Shown: one piece after another, positions 12,235-21,409 of the stretch | Numbering within the stretch: the first letter of the stretch is position 1 | Layout: every line of letters begins with the position of its first letter | Assembly (NCBI RefSeq): GCF_007992455.1 | Contig: NZ_BKAH01000001.1 | Span: 364,161-428,160 of the forward strand | Source of the DNA: Microbacterium saccharophilum | GTDB lineage: Bacteria; Actinomycetota; Actinomycetes; Actinomycetales; Microbacteriaceae | DNA: 64,000 nt | Reading direction: 5' to 3' | The notes under the pieces: model-generated | Seen by the model: the letters and a program-made list of their open reading frames with translations, nothing else | What the model was told of the DNA's origin: nothing | Databases searched by the model: none | Program-made: the position numbers and the translations under genes

Positions 12235-13935
12235 ATGACGATTTCGGCGTTGCCCAGCAATCTCACGAGGCTCGACGGCCGCGGGCACGCGGTGCGCGCG
12301 GCCGAGACCTCCGCACTGTTCGTCCTGGTCGCGGTGTGCGCGACCATCGGCGTCATCGCCTACATGCTCTTCCTGCTCAATCCGGCCAACCGGGGCGACC
12401 TGCTGCCGTACGGGATGGTGATCGTCGCCGAGTCCGTCCTCGTGCTCCAGGCGCTCCTGTCGATGTGGACGATCCTCGCCTCGGGATACGAGCCGCGCGA
12501 CTTCGCCTACCACGAGGCGAAGCGGCAACTGATGGCCCGGGATGACGGCCGCGGCGACGACACCCTGCACCTGGATTCTCGCCCGCTGCTCATCGACGTG
12601 TTCATCACCGTCTACGGGGAGGCGCCGGACGTGGTCGCCCGGACGGTCCTCGCCGCCGTCGCACTGCGGGGAGCGCACCGCACGTGGGTGCTCGACGACG
12701 GCCAGTCCGATGAGATCCGCCGGATCGCCGCGGAGCACGGGGCATGGTACGTGCGACGACTGAGCTCCCACGGCGCCAAGGCGGGTAACATCAACCATGC
12801 GCTGACGATCGCGAAGGGCGAGCTGTTCGCGGTCTTCGACGCCGATTTCACCCCCGACCCCGACTTCCTGATCGAGACCGTGCCGTTCTTCACGGACAGC
12901 AACGTCGCCTTCGTGCAGACGCCCCAGGCGTACAACAACCTGCACACGGTCATCTCGCGTGGCGCCGCCTACATGCAGTCGGTGTTCTACCGATTCATCC
13001 AGCGCGGCCGCAACCGGTTCAACGCGGCGTTCTGCGTCGGGACGAACGTCATCTTCCGGCGGGCAGCCGTCGACGAGATCGGCGGCATCCACACCGACTC
13101 GAAGTCCGAGGACGTGTGGACCGCCCTCACCCTGCACGAACGGGGATGGCGTTCGGTCTACATCGCCGACATCCTCGCGGTCGGCGACGCACCGGAGACC
13201 ATCGAGGCGTACAGCAAGCAGCAGCTGCGCTGGGCGACCGGCGGATTCGAGATCCTTCTGACCCACAACCCGCTCAGCCCGCGGCGCCGCCTGACGGGTG
13301 ACCAGCGCATCCAGTACCTGGTCACCGCGACCTTCTATCTCACCGGGATCGTCCCCGCGCTGCTGCTGCTCGTGCCGCCTCTGGAGATCTACTTCGACCT
13401 CCGGCCGATGAACATCGGCGTCACGGCCGTCACCTGGGCGGTCTTCTACGCCGGCTTCTACCTCGTGCAGGTCGTGCTCGCCTGGTTCGTCGTCGGATCC
13501 TTCCGCTGGGAGACGCTGACCCTCGCGACGGTGTCCTTCCCGATCTACGCGAAGGCACTGTGGAACGTCATCTGCGGGCGGGATGTCGGGTGGCATGTGA
13601 CGGGCTCGGGCTCCCGCCGGTCGCCGTTCGACTTCATCGTGCCGCAGCTGCTGTTCTTCGCGTTCCTCGGCCTCACGTCGGTCGTGGCGATCGCGCGCGA
13701 CGTGCACAACGGCACCCTCGCGCTGGCGACGGCCTGGAACCTCACGAACACGCTGATCCTCGCGGCGTTCATCGGTGCCGCCTTCCGCGAACGGCGTCGG
13801 CCGCCGCGGCCTCTCGCCGCGCTCCCCACGGCGGACGCGCCCCGTCCGATCACCGTGGTGGCCCGGCCGCTGCCGGCATCCGATTCCTCGAGGTCGCCCG
13901 CGCCCTCAGGACTCCGGGCGGAGGACGCCCGATGA
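12235..13935 (+). CDS. Membrane GT2 glycan synthase, cellulose/curdlan-synthase-like
   Basis: A 566-residue processive beta-glucan synthase. Two transmembrane segments (about 27-48 and 60-82) precede a cytosolic GT2 domain with DDG (154-156), FDADF (201-205), SED (291-293, catalytic base) and QQLRW (329-333), the D,D,D,QxxRW set of cellulose, curdlan and mixed-linkage glucan synthases. KAGNINHAL is also typical. Four or more membrane segments follow (about 358-510), and the basic proline-rich tail has no PilZ domain, so there is no sign of direct c-di-GMP control. It heads a three-gene operon with four-base overlaps; the GH81 beta-1,3-glucanase at its end suggests the product contains beta-1,3 linkages. 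The exact polymer cannot be read from sequence. Confidence 0.88.
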   Translation: MTISALPSNLTRLDGRGHAVRAAETSALFVLVAVCATIGVIAYMLFLLNPANRGDLLPYGMVIVAESVLVLQALLSMWTILASGYEPRDFAYHEAKRQLMARDDGRGDDTLHLDSRPLLIDVFITVYGEAPDVVARTVLAAVALRGAHRTWVLDDGQSDEIRRIAAEHGAWYVRRLSSHGAKAGNINHALTIAKGELFAVFDADFTPDPDFLIETVPFFTDSNVAFVQTPQAYNNLHTVISRGAAYMQSVFYRFIQRGRNRFNAAFCVGTNVIFRRAAVDEIGGIHTDSKSEDVWTALTLHERGWRSVYIADILAVGDAPETIEAYSKQQLRWATGGFEILLTHNPLSPRRRLTGDQRIQYLVTATFYLTGIVPALLLLVPPLEIYFDLRPMNIGVTAVTWAVFYAGFYLVQVVLAWFVVGSFRWETLTLATVSFPIYAKALWNVICGRDVGWHVTGSGSRRSPFDFIVPQLLFFAFLGLTSVVAIARDVHNGTLALATAWNLTNTLILAAFIGAAFRERRRPPRPLAALPTADAPRPITVVARPLPASDSSRSPAPSGLRAEDAR

Positions 13936-14663
13936 CCTGGCCGAACCGGATCCGGCTGTTCGTCGGACTTCTCGCGGTCCTCGCCCTCGTCGGCGGCGGC
14001 ACGCTCGTCTTCACGCAGCGGCAGGCACGTGTCGAAAGCGACACCGCCGCCATCACGGCCGAGCAGTTCGCGGTGGGTGCCCCGTATCCCGGCATCGTGA
14101 GTGCGTCGAACGTGACGCCAGGCGCTGCTGTGCGCGCGGGCGACGTGCTCTTCGAGATCCGGAGCCCCCTTCTGGCCCGCGACCTGGCCACCGAGTCGGT
14201 GACCGCCGACGATCTGGGAGTCGCCGTGACCGCCGAGGGCACCTTCGTCGTGACCGCGCCGGTCGACGGCACGGTGGCGGAGAGCCTCGCGCCGGTCGGC
14301 GACTTCGTGCAGGCCGGCGAAGTGCTCTCGCGGATCGATCGGGACGACACCATGGGGGCGACCGCGGAGTTCACCCTCACGGCACGCGATTACGGCCGGA
14401 TCGTCTCCGGCGCGACCGTGGACCTCCGCCTTCCCGACGACCGAACGATCGCCGGGAAGGTGGTGCAGATCGATGTCGACACCGTCGCGGGAGAGGCCAC
14501 CTCGGTCATCACGATCGACAGCGCCGTCCTGGCGGCGCGCCCCATCGGAGGGCTGCACCGGCCCGGTACGCCCGTCGTCGCCACGCTGCACCTGCGTGAC
14601 GACGGACCGTGGGCGGGGGTCGCCGACGCGTTCGGCGACCTGCTGCGCCAGGTGGGTCTATGA
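13932..14663 (+). CDS. HlyD/membrane-fusion-like partner of the glycan synthase
   Basis: A 243-residue protein with one membrane segment (about 9-26) and an extracytoplasmic part. Two half-motifs of a biotinyl-lipoyl-like hairpin are seen: around PGIVSASNVTPGAAVRAGDV and APVDGTVAESLAPVGDFVQA, followed by a beta-barrel region. There is little room for the long coiled-coil hairpin of classical HlyD. In Sinorhizobium a GT2 synthase (BgsA) is paired with a fusion-type protein (BgsB) for mixed-linkage glucan; the pairing here is similar by architecture. The ATG overlaps the synthase stop (ATGA). It probably guides or couples export through the thick wall; role inferred. Confidence 0.75.
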   Translation: MTWPNRIRLFVGLLAVLALVGGGTLVFTQRQARVESDTAAITAEQFAVGAPYPGIVSASNVTPGAAVRAGDVLFEIRSPLLARDLATESVTADDLGVAVTAEGTFVVTAPVDGTVAESLAPVGDFVQAGEVLSRIDRDDTMGATAEFTLTARDYGRIVSGATVDLRLPDDRTIAGKVVQIDVDTVAGEATSVITIDSAVLAARPIGGLHRPGTPVVATLHLRDDGPWAGVADAFGDLLRQVGL

Positions 14664-16636
14664 CGCGGCGGCCCTTCATCGCCGCACTGGTCGTCGTGGT
14701 GGCGGCGCTCACCGGCTGCACCGCGTCCGCGCCCCCGCCGGTCGCCGCCACGACGCCGGCCGCGGTGGAGCTGCTGCCGGCGGAACGGAACCCGGCCGCC
14801 GCACCCCTGCGTCTTGCGGAGGATCTGATCCCCCCGACGAACCGCTGGTTCTCCAGCCTGGTGTTCTCCGAGGTTCCCCTGCCGGTGTTCCCGTTCCCGC
14901 TCGCGTTCGCGCCCACCCCGACGGGCTTCTCGCTCGACCTGCCCACGGTCGCGGTGACCGCGGATTCGATCGCGACCCCGTTCTCGGGCGGCCTGGCGGT
15001 CGACCTCGGTGCGGCGACGTTCACGGTGACCGCCTACGACGAGGTGGCCGTGACGCTGACGTATGCCGACGCCGACGGGGCGGCGATCGCGGATGTGACG
15101 ATCGCGGAGGGCTGGCCGGCGGTCGGGGTGACGGCGCGACGTGCTCTCCCCATCGCCTTCGGCGGCAGCCTGGCCTCCGCGGGCGACGGCGCATGGACGA
15201 TGAAAGCCGACGGCACGGCGTTCGCGGTCGTCGCCGCGAACGCCGAGGCGCGGGGCGATGCGCTGGAGATCCCGGCGGGCGAGAGCGCACAGGTGTCCGC
15301 CCTGCCGGTCGATGCGGAACCGGCGACCTGGATCGCGGCGTTCGGCGACCCGGTGGCCGGAGCGGTCACCTCGTTCGAGGCCTCCGCAACCCGCGGCGGC
15401 GAGGCCGCCTCGACCCGGCTGGAGTACACGGGAACGGCCGGGACCGTCCTTGTGCCGTTCCCGGGCATGGCGGCGGCGGGTGCGTGCGATCTCGGCTCGT
15501 ACGACACCGCCTACGGGCAGGTCGACGCCTGTCGCGGCACGACGCTGGAGCGCCGCGTGGCGCGGATCTCGCCCCGCGCGTCGTTCGACCTGACCGGCCT
15601 CGACGGCGAGGCGCACGGGGAGCTGGTGGACCAGCTGTCGGCTGATCTCGCAGGGACGGGCGACGCTCCGGAGGACACGTACTTCGGGGGGAAGGCCTTG
15701 GCACGCCTCGCCACCCTGCTGGCCCTCGCCCGCTCGCTGGGTGAGGACGACCTCGCCGAGCGGGCCGCCGATCTGCTCGAGGCGGGCCTGGGACCGTGGG
15801 CCCAGGTCGATGGCTGCGCGGCGCGAGACGAGCGCTGTTTCGCCTACGACGCCCGGCTGCACACGGTCGTCGGCAGGGAGCCCTCGTTCGGCTCGGAGGA
15901 GGGCAACGACCATCACTTCCACTACGGCCACTTCCTCTTCGCTGCGGGGGTGCTGGCCGAGGAGCGTCCCGAGGCGGTCGAGATGCTGCGTCCGGTCATG
16001 GACCTGCTCGCCGCGGACATCGCGGCCGGCGGAGATCCCCTGCCGGGTCTGCGGGTGTTCGACCCGTACCGCGGGCACTCGTGGGCGTCGGGACTGTCGC
16101 CGTTCGCGGACGGCAACAACCAGGAGTCCAGCTCCGAGGCCGTGGCCGCGTGGAACGGCCTCGCGCTGTGGGCGGCGGCGGCGGGCAATGCCGACCTGCG
16201 TGAGCGTGCGGAGTGGCTGTTGTCGGGCGAGGCCGACAGCGCCCGCCGGCTGTGGCTCGAGCCGACGGGGCTCCCCGACGGCTACGCGCACACCGTCGTC
16301 TCGCTGACGTGGGGGGCCAAGCGCGACCATGCCACGTGGTTCAGCGACGAGCCGTCGGCGATCTTGGGCATCCAGTTGCTGCCGGTCTCCCCGATCGGTC
16401 TGCAGTATCTGGCCGGGGACCCGCGACGCGTGGCGCTGAACGTGGCGGGTGCCGGCGGTGAGTCGGCGTTCGGCGGCCCGTTGGGTGACTACGTGCTGCT
16501 GTACTCGGCGCTGGCCGGTCCCGCCGCGCTCGACCGCGCGGAGGAGCTGGCGCGGGAGCGTGCGTCGTGGGATGACGGCCTCTCCCGTTCGGCCGCGCTC
16601 GCGTGGCTGGCTGCGGTCCGGCTCCGGAGCGGATGA
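14660..16636 (+). CDS. GH81 endo-beta-1,3-glucanase lipoprotein
   Basis: A 658-residue surface lipoprotein: signal with lipobox LTGC (Cys20), so it is anchored to the outer face of the membrane. The GH81 signatures are clear: GNDHHFHYGHF (415-425) with the general acid Asp417, GHSWASG (472-478) and NNQESSSEA (486-494) with the paired glutamates 489 and 493. GH81 enzymes cleave internal beta-1,3-glucan bonds by inversion. The ATG overlaps the previous stop (ATGA), so it is translated with the synthase and fusion protein. This fits a trimming or release role for a self-made glucan, as cellulases accompany cellulose synthases, more than a scavenging role. It converges on the DUF222 gene. Confidence 0.92.
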   Translation: MTRRPFIAALVVVVAALTGCTASAPPPVAATTPAAVELLPAERNPAAAPLRLAEDLIPPTNRWFSSLVFSEVPLPVFPFPLAFAPTPTGFSLDLPTVAVTADSIATPFSGGLAVDLGAATFTVTAYDEVAVTLTYADADGAAIADVTIAEGWPAVGVTARRALPIAFGGSLASAGDGAWTMKADGTAFAVVAANAEARGDALEIPAGESAQVSALPVDAEPATWIAAFGDPVAGAVTSFEASATRGGEAASTRLEYTGTAGTVLVPFPGMAAAGACDLGSYDTAYGQVDACRGTTLERRVARISPRASFDLTGLDGEAHGELVDQLSADLAGTGDAPEDTYFGGKALARLATLLALARSLGEDDLAERAADLLEAGLGPWAQVDGCAARDERCFAYDARLHTVVGREPSFGSEEGNDHHFHYGHFLFAAGVLAEERPEAVEMLRPVMDLLAADIAAGGDPLPGLRVFDPYRGHSWASGLSPFADGNNQESSSEAVAAWNGLALWAAAAGNADLRERAEWLLSGEADSARRLWLEPTGLPDGYAHTVVSLTWGAKRDHATWFSDEPSAILGIQLLPVSPIGLQYLAGDPRRVALNVAGAGGESAFGGPLGDYVLLYSALAGPAALDRAEELARERASWDDGLSRSAALAWLAAVRLRSG

Positions 16637-16718
16637 CCGGCGAGGTCGTGCATGCCCGCCTGCTCGGCGCCCGCCTGCCTGCACGCCCGGCTGCCGGCGC
16701 ACGGCCGCCGCGGCGGGG

Positions 16719-18185
16719 TCACGCGGCGATGTAGTCGAATCTGCGGCGGGCTCCGAGCCGCGGCGTCTGGGCGGCGTCGATCCAGGGCGGCGGGATGAAC
16801 CACACCCGCGCGGTGACACCGGGACCGTCGATGCGGATCGTCCAGCCGCTGTCGTGAATCCGATGGTGGCAGGACGTGCACAGCAGGATCCCGTTGGACA
16901 GATCGGTCGGGCCGCGGTCGCGTTTCCACCAGTCGATGTGATGGACCTTGCAGTGCGCGGGCGGTGCGCCGCAGCCGGCGCAGCCGCCGTCGCGTTCGCC
17001 GAGCGCGAGGCGCTGCGCCGCCGTGAAGAGGCGCTTCTGCCGCCCCCAGTCGAGGATCTCGCTCTCGCCGCCGAGGACGCACGGGATGATCCCGGCGTCG
17101 GCGGCCATGCGACGGGCGGTGCCGACCGAGACCGGGGCGGTCAGGCCGTCGATGAGAGCCTGCCCGGTGCCGTTGTGGAGGTCGTCGAGGCTGAGGCGGA
17201 CCACGACGGTCGCGCCCTGGACGGGGACGTCCTTGTCCGTGCAGCCCAGCAGGTGCTCGCAGATCAGCGCGAGGGCCTCCGCGTGCAGCTGCGGGATCGA
17301 CGGTCGCGGCGCGTCGACGTCGTCGGCGAACCGGGCCTCTCCCGATGGGCCCGCGCTCTCCGGCGCAGCCTCGCCTGCCGCACCGTCGACGCTCTCATGA
17401 CGGGAGCCGAGGGCCTCGCGGCCGGCGTCGACTGTCTCGCGGGTCACCCTGGCGTCACGCTGGGCCGAGAGCCGGGCGGTGACGTAGCCCTCGAGGGCCG
17501 CCTTGATCGGTGCGCCGCGCTCGGGGCCGAACACCGCGGTGAGGTGCAGCATCCCGTCGCGATCCTCGCGCATCCGCAGCGACTCCTTCGAGCGCATCTC
17601 GTCCTCCCGCAGCGCGACGCCGTCGGGATCGAGGTGGGCCTCGGCACGCGCGAGCACCTTGAGCAGGGCGTCCGGTGTCAGCCCGGGCGCCTGGTCGACG
17701 AGCGTCCGCTCGGCCGCATCCGTCGCGGCGCGACCGGCTGTCATCACGACGCGGTCGAGCATCCGGATGATCGCGGACGCCGCCGGCATCCCGATCCGTC
17801 CTGCCGCCACAGCGTCGCCGACGTGCGGGTGCTTCGCCGGGGCGTGCTCACCTGTCAGCAGCACCCGCGGAGCGGTCGCTTCACCGACCTCCACGAGCCG
17901 GGCGGCCTCGCCGTTGGCGATGCCGAGTTCGCTGGCCAGCAGCACGTTGGCGTTGCGGAACCCCTGCTTCTTCGCCAGCGAGTCCGCGCCCAGTTCGGGG
18001 CGGGACTGACGGGAGATCTCCGCGGCCACCTGGACCGTGGCGGCATCCGCGAGCCGCCGCACCTTCCCCAGCGCGTCGTTCAGCGCCACCAGCCGGGCGG
18101 CGTCCGTGCCCTCGACGTGCTCTCCCGGCCACAGCTCGCACACCGTCGCCACCGCGGCGGTGAGGTCGGGGAGAGTGCTGCTCAT
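16719..18185 (-). CDS. DUF222 / HNH endonuclease-domain protein
   Basis: A 488-residue protein of the actinobacterial DUF222 (13E12-repeat) family with a C-terminal HNH nuclease motif: CAGCGAPPAHCKVHHIDWW, then TDLSNGILLCTSCHHRIH, giving the CxxC, HH, N and CxxCH metal and catalytic positions. These proteins occur in many divergent copies in Microbacterium and relatives; their job is unknown, and mobile or selfish behaviour has been suggested but not shown. ATG at 18185 is six bases after TAGAAT. The gene lies alone between the glucan operon and the heme operon, and converges on GH81 across 82 bases. Confidence 0.9.
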   Translation of the reverse strand: MSSTLPDLTAAVATVCELWPGEHVEGTDAARLVALNDALGKVRRLADAATVQVAAEISRQSRPELGADSLAKKQGFRNANVLLASELGIANGEAARLVEVGEATAPRVLLTGEHAPAKHPHVGDAVAAGRIGMPAASAIIRMLDRVVMTAGRAATDAAERTLVDQAPGLTPDALLKVLARAEAHLDPDGVALREDEMRSKESLRMREDRDGMLHLTAVFGPERGAPIKAALEGYVTARLSAQRDARVTRETVDAGREALGSRHESVDGAAGEAAPESAGPSGEARFADDVDAPRPSIPQLHAEALALICEHLLGCTDKDVPVQGATVVVRLSLDDLHNGTGQALIDGLTAPVSVGTARRMAADAGIIPCVLGGESEILDWGRQKRLFTAAQRLALGERDGGCAGCGAPPAHCKVHHIDWWKRDRGPTDLSNGILLCTSCHHRIHDSGWTIRIDGPGVTARVWFIPPPWIDAAQTPRLGARRRFDYIAA

Positions 18186-18197
18186 GCGTCGATTCTA
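18183..18197 (-). promoter_or_regulatory. Leaderless-type promoter of the DUF222 gene
   Basis: Minus-strand TAGAAT (18192-18197), six-base spacer, ATG at 18185. Confidence 0.6.
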
Positions 18198-18231
18198 GCG
18201 CCCACCTTCGAACAAAGCTACGAACGCATCA

Positions 18232-18251
18232 TGAGGATTTTCTCATCCTCA
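18232..18251. repeat. Dyad in the gap behind hemL
   Basis: TGAGGAT and ATCCTCA (seven-base perfect arms, six-base loop TTTCTC) lie in an unusually AT-rich patch of the 145-base gap between hemL and the DUF222 gene. It could end the heme transcript or serve as an operator for DUF222. There is no clean U-tract. Confidence 0.4.
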
Positions 18252-18330
18252 CCGGCGATTTTCTGGGGAGACGCGACCCTCCGAGCGGTACGGATGTCGG
18301 AGGGGGATGCTACTCACATTCGTATGTCCA

Positions 18331-19641
18331 TCACACCGACGCAGCTGCCGCCCGCGCAGCCCGCGGCAGCGCCTCGACGATCCGCGCGAGGGCCGCCTCA
18401 TCGTGCGCGGCGGTGAGGAACCACGCCTCGAACGAGGACGGCGGCAACGACACCCCCGCATCGAGCATCGCGTGGAAGAAGCGTCCGTACGCCGCCGCGT
18501 CCTGGGTCACCGCGGTCGCATAGTCCGGCACGCCGGCCGCGACGGCGTCCCCGAAGAAGACGCTGAACAGCGTCCCCGCCCACTGCAGGACGTGCGGCAC
18601 ACCGGCTTCTGCGAGCGCCGCCGACGTCGCGTCGGCGACGACGTGCGCTGCGGCGTCGATCCGCCGGTACACGTCCGCGTCGGCCAGCCGGAGGGTCGCA
18701 AGGCCTGCCGCGACGGCGACCGGGTTCCCGGACAGGGTCCCGGCCTGGTAGACCGGGCCGATCGGGGCGAGGAGGTCCATGATGTCGGCGCGACCGCCGA
18801 CGGCGGCGACGGGAAGCCCGCCGCCGATGACCTTGCCGAAGGTGACGAGGTCGGGCGTGACGTCCTCCCCCGCGGCGGAGAGGACGCCCGCGTAGCCGGA
18901 CGCCGAGGCGCGGAAGCCGGTGAGCACCTCGTCGCTGATGAGGAGCGCGCCCTCGCGGTGCGCGATCTCGGCGAGGAACGCCGTGAACCCGGGATGCGGA
19001 GGCACGACGCCCATGTTGGCTCCGGCGGCCTCCGTGATGATCGCGGCGATCCGGCCGGGGTGGGCGGCGAAGACCGCCTCGACGGCGGCGCGGTCGTTGT
19101 AGCCGATCACGAGGGTCTGCGCGGCGATCGCCGCGGGGACGCCGGCCGAGCCGGGCAGCGCGAGCGTCGCGAGGCCGGAGCCGGCCTGCGCGAGCAGCCC
19201 ATCGGAGTGCCCGTGGTAGTGGCCGGCGAACTTCACGAGCAGGTCGCGGCCGGTCGCGCCGCGCGCGAGCCGGATCGCGGTCATGGTCGCCTCGGTGCCG
19301 GTGGAGACGAGGCGGAGCTTCTGCACGGCCGGGACGCGGCGGCGGATCTCCTCGGCGAGCTCGGTCTCGCCGCGCGTCGGGGCGCCGAAGGACAGGCCGC
19401 GCCGGGCCGCCTCGATGACGGCGTCGACGACGACGGGGTGGGCATGCCCGACGAGCGCCGGGCCCCAGCTCGCGACGAGGTCGACGTACTCGCGCCCTTC
19501 GACGTCGGTGATGTACGGGCCGGAGGCCGACGCGATGAACCGCGGCGTCCCGCCGACCGAGCCGTAGGCGCGGACCGGCGAGTCCACGCCGCCCGGGATG
19601 ACAGCCTGCGCGCGGGCGAAGAGGTCGTCGTTGCCGGTCAT
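18331..19641 (-). CDS. hemL: Glutamate-1-semialdehyde 2,1-aminomutase
   Basis: HemL converts glutamate-1-semialdehyde to 5-aminolevulinate, the second step from glutamyl-tRNA. The 436-residue product is a class III PLP aminotransferase fold: STGTEATM (113-120), SDEVLTGFR (236-244) and the PLP lysine in TFGKVIGGG (Lys270). Length is standard. It is the last gene of the minus-strand heme operon; its ATG overlaps the hemB stop (ATGA). Being last puts the second enzyme of the pathway far from hemA, the first, which is transcribed the other way at 26.8 kb. Confidence 0.97.
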   Translation of the reverse strand: MTGNDDLFARAQAVIPGGVDSPVRAYGSVGGTPRFIASASGPYITDVEGREYVDLVASWGPALVGHAHPVVVDAVIEAARRGLSFGAPTRGETELAEEIRRRVPAVQKLRLVSTGTEATMTAIRLARGATGRDLLVKFAGHYHGHSDGLLAQAGSGLATLALPGSAGVPAAIAAQTLVIGYNDRAAVEAVFAAHPGRIAAIITEAAGANMGVVPPHPGFTAFLAEIAHREGALLISDEVLTGFRASASGYAGVLSAAGEDVTPDLVTFGKVIGGGLPVAAVGGRADIMDLLAPIGPVYQAGTLSGNPVAVAAGLATLRLADADVYRRIDAAAHVVADATSAALAEAGVPHVLQWAGTLFSVFFGDAVAAGVPDYATAVTQDAAAYGRFFHAMLDAGVSLPPSSFEAWFLTAAHDEAALARIVEALPRAARAAAASV

Positions 19642-20636
19642 GCGAGGTCCTTCCCGTCCTGCAGCCAGCCGGCCGCCTCGAGGGCCCAGTAGGTGAGGAT
19701 GGCGTCGGCGCCGGCGCGCCGGATGCCGAGCAGCGACTCCCCGATGGCGCGCTCCCGGTCGATGAGACCCGCCGCGGCGGCGGTCTCGATGAGCGCGTAC
19801 TCCCCCGACACCTGGTAGGCCCACACGGGGACGCTCGAGACGTCCGCGACGCGGGCGAGGATGTCGAGGTACGGCCCCGCGGGCTTGACCATGACGACGT
19901 CGGCGCCCTCGTCGATGTCCGAGAGCGCCTCCTCGATGCCCTCCCGGGCGTTCGCGGGCGACATCTGGTAGGTGCGGCGGTCGCCCTGCAGGGTCGATTC
20001 GACGGCATCCCGGAACGGCCCGTAGAACGCGGAGGCGTACTTCGCGGAGTACGCGAGGATCACGACGTGCGCGAAGCCCGCCGCATCCAGCGCGGCGCGG
20101 ACGGCGGCCACCTGACCGTCCATCATGCCGGACAGTCCCAGGATGTGGGCGCCCGCGCGCGCCTGCGCGACGCCCATCTGCGCGTACACGTCGACGGTCG
20201 CGTCGTTGTCGACCGACCCGTCGCCGGCGAGCACGCCGCAGTGGCCGTGGTCGGTGAACTCGTCCAGGCACAGGTCGGCCTGCACCGTGAGGCGTCCGGC
20301 CGCGGCATCCCGTGCGAGCGTGATGGCGCGGTTGAGGATGCCGTCCGGGTCGACGGCGCCCGAGCCGACGGCGTCGCGGGTGGCGGGGACGCCGAACAGC
20401 ATGATGCCGCCGATCCCGGCGGCGACGGCCTCGTCGACGACGCCGGCCAGCGCCTCGAGCGGATGCTGGCTGACGCCGGGCATGCTCGCGATGGGCTGCG
20501 CTGCGGTGATCCCCTCCTTCACGAACACGGGGAGGACGAGCTGCGCCGGCACGAGGGCGTGCTCGGCGGCGAGGCGGCGCAGCGCCGGGGTCGCGCGGAG
20601 GCGGCGGAGGCGGCGGGTGGGGAAGGCGGCGGTCAC
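19638..20636 (-). CDS. hemB: Delta-aminolevulinic acid dehydratase (porphobilinogen synthase)
   Basis: HemB joins two 5-aminolevulinate molecules to porphobilinogen. In the 332-residue product the two Schiff-base lysines are in [15 protein letters not shown] (Lys199) and [11 protein letters not shown] (Lys251). The metal loop reads [14 protein letters not shown] (121-134): only two of the three zinc cysteines are present and an aspartate replaces one, so magnesium use is more likely than a pure zinc site. The GTG start overlaps the hemD stop (GTGA). Confidence 0.97.
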   Translation of the reverse strand: MTAAFPTRRLRRLRATPALRRLAAEHALVPAQLVLPVFVKEGITAAQPIASMPGVSQHPLEALAGVVDEAVAAGIGGIMLFGVPATRDAVGSGAVDPDGILNRAITLARDAAAGRLTVQADLCLDEFTDHGHCGVLAGDGSVDNDATVDVYAQMGVAQARAGAHILGLSGMMDGQVAAVRAALDAAGFAHVVILAYSAKYASAFYGPFRDAVESTLQGDRRTYQMSPANAREGIEEALSDIDEGADVVMVKPAGPYLDILARVADVSSVPVWAYQVSGEYALIETAAAAGLIDRERAIGESLLGIRRAGADAILTYWALEAAGWLQDGKDLA

Positions 20637-21409
20637 GGGGTCTCCTGACGCGTGAGGGTGCGGATGTCGGCGTCGTCGAGCTCGGCGAGGAGCGCGTCGA
20701 CGCTCTGGGTGAGGGCGGTGTACCCGACCGTGAAGCCGAGCGCGATGGCGTCGCGGGTCGTGCCGGGGCCGATCGTGGCGACGAGGGTCGTGGGCGGCAG
20801 GGCGCCGACCTGGCGGCGCAGCTCGCGGCCGACGCTGAGCGAGGTGAGGAGGACGACGTCGATCCGGCCGGCGCGGAGGTCCTCGGCGACGGCCGGGTCG
20901 ATGTCGATGCCGACGGTGCGGTAGCCGATGCAGACGTCGACGGCGTAGCCCTGCAGCTCGAGCTCGTCGCTGATGACGGCCTGGGCGAGGTCGGAGCGGA
21001 GGACGAGGCAGCGTCCGGTGCCGGCGGCCGTGCGGCCGGCGACCCACTGGGTGATCATCGTGGCGGCCGACGACGTCCCGACGGGGACGAACTCGACCTC
21101 GAACCCGGCGTCGGCGACGGCGCGCGCCGTGGCTCGGCCGACGGCGGCGATGCGGGTGGCGGCGGGGATGCGGACCCCGTGCGCGACGAGCTGCTCGACG
21201 CTCGCCGCGCTCGTGACGAAGAGCCACGCGTACTCCCCCGCCGCGAGCGCCGCGAAGGCGCGGTCGCGCGCCTCGGTGTCGCGGGGCGGGGCGGAGGCGA
21301 TCAGCGGGGCGATGACGCCCTCGGCGCCGCGGCGGACGAGGTCGGCACGGACGCGCTCCCCCCAGGCTCCCGCGCGCGGGACCAGGACGCGGGCTCCCGC
21401 GAGGCTCAC
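20633..21409 (-). CDS. hemD: Uroporphyrinogen-III synthase
   Basis: HemD closes and inverts ring D of hydroxymethylbilane. The 258-residue product has the weakly conserved two-lobe HemD fold: VLVPRAG at the N-terminus, [34 protein letters not shown] and [16 protein letters not shown]. Family sequence conservation is low, but position directly after hemC with a four-base GTGA overlap makes the call firm. Stand-alone form: no fused methyltransferase or regulator domain. Confidence 0.93.
   Translation of the reverse strand: MSLAGARVLVPRAGAWGERVRADLVRRGAEGVIAPLIASAPPRDTEARDRAFAALAAGEYAWLFVTSAASVEQLVAHGVRIPAATRIAAVGRATARAVADAGFEVEFVPVGTSSAATMITQWVAGRTAAGTGRCLVLRSDLAQAVISDELELQGYAVDVCIGYRTVGIDIDPAVAEDLRAGRIDVVLLTSLSVGRELRRQVGALPPTTLVATIGPGTTRDAIALGFTVGYTALTQSVDALLAELDDADIRTLTRQETP

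Noticed and set aside
16637..16718. GC-rich convergent gap as a bidirectional terminator
   Set aside because: Several short self-complementary pieces exist, but no stem of clear length with a T-run.
18207..18225. SOS/LexA-like box (TTCGAAC ... CGAAC) upstream of the DUF222 gene
   Set aside because: The two halves are direct and not inverted, so they do not fit the actinobacterial LexA palindrome.
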